IMG/VR virus record: IMGVR_UViG_3300042446_000724
Location: 1 to 23,861 of that record
Strand: one strand, 5' to 3'
From: a virus
DNA: 23,861 bases
Position numbers and translations under genes: made by a program. Under the pieces are notes generated by a model, which was not told the origin of the DNA, made no database searches, and saw nothing but the letters and a program-made list of their open reading frames with translations. Positions 23,101 through 23,861 of this stretch are shown piece after piece. Each line of letters opens with the position of its first letter. Position 1 is the first letter of the stretch.

Positions 23101-23861
23101 AGGAGTTTTGTTGTAATAGTAATTAAGCATGTTCCCTTCAGGCATAATATCAGCTTTAATTGGGCGAACAAAAACTGTAGGATTGTTTCTAGCTTTTAAT
23201 AATTCATAACTTGATTGCGGAGCTAGAAGTTCAGCTGGGTAAGCTTCGTCAAATATGGAAATTGTTTCAATGTCAGCATCTTGCGGAGTAAGAGAATCCA
23301 AAGAACCAATTAACTCAGAGATAATGTAACGATAAGTATGATCAGGAGTTTCGTAGAATTCCTGCATAGCGCCTTTAGCCTGGCTAATTTGCTCATAGGT
23401 GTATTCTTGCCCAGTTGCTTTATTGCTATTCATATTCTGAATAAGCAGCATTGCGTCAATACCAGATTTTATTTTTCTAGGAGAAGCCATCTGTATAGCA
23501 TCATTAACTTTCTTGAAGCTTCTTGCTGATGTGTCTTCTTTGGCAATACCAGTAAAAAATGTCTCCTCAAATGCTTTTTGGAAATCAGCAACTGTAGTCC
23601 CATAAATAGAATCCATTATATCGGACTCATTAAAATCATTAACATTATCTGGATCAAATTCAGTAGGTGTTTGCCCTGTTCTACTTAATTCAATCTCAGT
23701 CATTTTTTGGCTTCTAATTTCCGTAGAAGAAAACGCTTTTATTGCGCGATTCATTGCTTCTTTACGTAGTGGAGAAAGTTCAAAGCTAATTAAGTTAGCG
23801 CCACTACCTCCAATGCTGTTTAGCAATCTGTAAGCATCAGGATTTGACAACACATCTGAAA
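17185..23861 (-). CDS. Giant phage protein, probably virion/ejection (large polyvalent type), 5'-truncated by window edge
   Basis: One open frame of more than 2,220 codons. The first start codon inside the window is a GTG at 23853, but the frame stays open to the edge, so the true N-terminus lies outside. Residue numbers here count from that GTG. Long helical, coiled-coil-like stretches occur around 590-660 (KQELVSINKEIVKLKGNPKS). The C-terminal third holds hydrophobic helices near 1720-1740 (KQLISFWQPILNGF) and 1975-1994 (FFLFRAAAISQFGAYIASAL), then an acidic DDDDDED near 2001. The region ADMMVTDFMGLGD...VRSLLLNGFVRHG resembles the C-terminal domains of large polyvalent or internal virion proteins of phages. 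I see no RNA polymerase, protease or muramidase motif. It likely enters the cell with phage DNA or builds part of the ejection machinery; this is inference. Confidence 0.75.
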   Translation of the reverse strand, partial: SDVLSNPDAYRLLNSIGGSGANLISFELSPLRKEAMNRAIKAFSSTEIRSQKMTEIELSRTGQTPTEFDPDNVNDFNESDIMDSIYGTTVADFQKAFEETFFTGIAKEDTSARSFKKVNDAIQMASPRKIKSGIDAMLLIQNMNSNKATGQEYTYEQISQAKGAMQEFYETPDHTYRYIISELIGSLDSLTPQDADIETISIFDEAYPAELLAPQSSYELLKARNNPTVFVRPIKADIMPEGNMLNYYYNKTPSTEIFERRRIQKFLNAMISATEHGSFLLKRTFNSAKQENSVTIDTMDATDNDVSIMRQLRKGVVELVGNDLMNEAQDNIKLIEQIRKNNMDSADNDILNIDSQIKEWQTKGREEILNFILNQNKNLHSKTAANLIATAESLTATILDLANKRESYSYRVNKAGATKAKKKYLSDYKRNLSEISKIDQVVVNLLADKEYLARDPFKFNDGLKKLLDRRNTLARNSNSKLLIYGNQLALAIGNVVEKTDGLLEVSPELTSFIENKFNPLALSVIEYSEVNLDNINDFIAETKAYLNRGLINGRNKGLYQAVLTNVQSNKFIDELIKEYRENFDVQTAIENQIRDFENKVGDKSQDIDYLKQELVSINKEIVKLKGNPKSKQKIDFLNRDKLAIVAQIRQLQKQAGGESVMAQAFKRLGVTKRNEIARSLVKAIDGQTNFGFIKNKVIEHLVRNESLLFELRDEVVFSDLASAFDSAAELDAETVMENQNMANIGIGLVAREIEKLIDVRNGIQRSLDSMRKSTQLNTRTLMTLQKEYRFSDKITEQRLLNNKAPTHQVVIDITLDEQLKKSNPLYAVQFDEALNTTRVINEAMRLFIEKEGQEMYRHINEHIDVFAGAFDIYQNIENVLEIARLRNALTEDMATLADDVFDNQINEADGKAVQLFGISVRDMDAMNYEPATVTKPADVQNGVDVENSSANKEAVNTVNIRRHARRESLRQRLRGLALFVNDAHSKSVFLPTNEIETKNETSYILYSRDAKTELAKLKRRENGSWSVDERLKNIIFNAATIPPLMPGQPLRTLDKKTVKIELDKEINDGLATAAGITTKVTVREFLQKVKANHLDYFLKQAINRDRSAFAKGLGIVSVMKEFNRLDDTNVNELFDSVYAFASDANNKPILQNSGMNFLSKKKDQYSPSEKRSIAQKAYEIVINENNFLNSKSAQSHAIMMNEAQIQDILMMLHSGELDSKKSKYGAVIGKAEKSMASLYNIIDSSQSPSFILAKAVYEADISHNYASLFSAIYGRNILEKLITGAFNATKTDNALYSMTYHQNALMRGKFRGNHGAYLEALSLVGMLDHGINGASGKNRYTSEYQDFQDRIGQASKNLNNNFMNGAKAYIIASLRGIAEAETRDALSGNRPGMKAWEWATSFINGVNDHKASIAGKSKLQKASSIGIKVVNKLYNKSYKQDKEAQAVIDIFEIIKRDATTLASAVRGPIANSKTPSGESYQQVLINNMIRDLQKGMSESEIAAVTEYSDALLKEFGSITDAHRIANVFSSKDMRTETGSKDKTLTGNDPFEKVYRTSYSTVPLRFSYLRNPLDTTSYDVNQETIDIDEFISFESSTLNFVNRKSKNKSEKDRNILRPIDLNPFTAPDSLANDALYRTYMAPTYNVIRKLMGRIVRKNNGDMITEGGMLKEIGVAENVYNSGQNYEYISAYIMNTIEKQIRNDMPQELMENAFNNAIKFSTLLVLAKQLISFWQPILNGFVPAASKGANILFGKMLGYSDKDISRYSEALWLALKNDPQMANFVKENSVTSYKHRAEGANIRSTQIKIARYHRENRIKYGLRYAMAKFNDLAEGSLDVLIGAPERVMVKAIYAFELHNRLKQDMENAPATIQEMFKMNPDEISTLSKTRADMMVTDFMGLGDKSKKAGIYNIDKRMPVRSLLLNGFVRHGNHSATVNANRAMYAEMFISKAFGKYDNLDKETINEGVENIAGTMIQNSMFFLFRAAAISQFGAYIASALAEMFDDDDDEDIGERASRYVESLTQWNEESPWMWNILKEQLFPSYMLVNDPNFSKDGHNSAYLSLVKDVGQDAAWDAVGITPAGLGALFSFGPTQALVKSASKDTATIFTGNSEDDWYEMKDSVRDTERMNPLQSVLQEPYSTAINMAALLQNRFTPKDGFNGISNTEFIYGLVNQMSGTREGRGRTPKRHAEEGGWGYKELKDKGFIDYYGVPSPFREEGMDESY

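Noticed and set aside
1-23861. CRISPR array or insertion sequence
   Set aside because: No regularly spaced direct repeats, no transposase and no inverted terminal repeats seen.

Overview
The window looks like part of a double-stranded DNA tailed phage genome (or prophage). Evidence for this is the tight run of mostly small genes with stop/start overlaps, the phage-type recombination and replication set (RecB-like exonuclease, ERF annealing protein, OB-fold protein, primase-helicase), phage families such as DUF932 and DUF3310, ThyX, an RNA ligase, HNH nucleases, one tRNA, and a protein of more than 2,200 residues on the opposite strand. Almost no gene has a Shine-Dalgarno sequence; starts sit behind A/T-rich leaders such as aaaATG or taatATG. 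That fits hosts that rely little on SD pairing (Bacteroidota, cyanobacteria and others). One very good extended -10 element argues that at least some promoters are of the ordinary sigma70 type. The host cannot be fixed from this window.

Layout. Positions 1-624 hold no believable gene but a GC-richer, strongly self-complementary stretch that I call a large structured RNA. Positions 625-8323 are a plus-strand block: AAA+ ATPase, unknowns, a GHKL-like ATPase, small unknowns, exonuclease, ERF protein, OB-fold protein, a terminator, RNA ligase, zinc-ribbon protein and HNH protein. A lone minus-strand cysteine-rich gene (8247-8798) overlaps the 3' end of the HNH gene and is divergent from the DUF932 gene (8840-9844). 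A short structured spacer follows, then small unknown genes, a 331-residue possible DNA-binding protein, a TOPRIM primase-helicase (12151-13983), a DUF3310 protein and a tRNA with anticodon CAT. After the tRNA come a second large structured RNA (about 14673-14984), thyX, two small genes, a promoter with a compact ~90-nt structured RNA (16283-16387), a second HNH gene, a pseudoknot-rich leader (16692-16807) and a last small plus-strand gene. From 17185 to the window edge a single minus-strand reading frame encodes most of a giant, probably virion-associated protein.

How it works together. The exonuclease, ERF protein and OB-fold protein form a recombination/annealing cassette, and the primase-helicase and ThyX serve DNA replication and dTMP supply. 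The RNA ligase and tRNA suggest some RNA repair or translation support. The most unusual aspect is the density of apparently structured, non-coding intergenic RNA: four good candidates and one weak one in about 17 kb. I could not match any of them to a known family by eye. They are the best candidates for something undescribed here, with the caveat that all foldings were found by hand and that many short helices are expected by chance.
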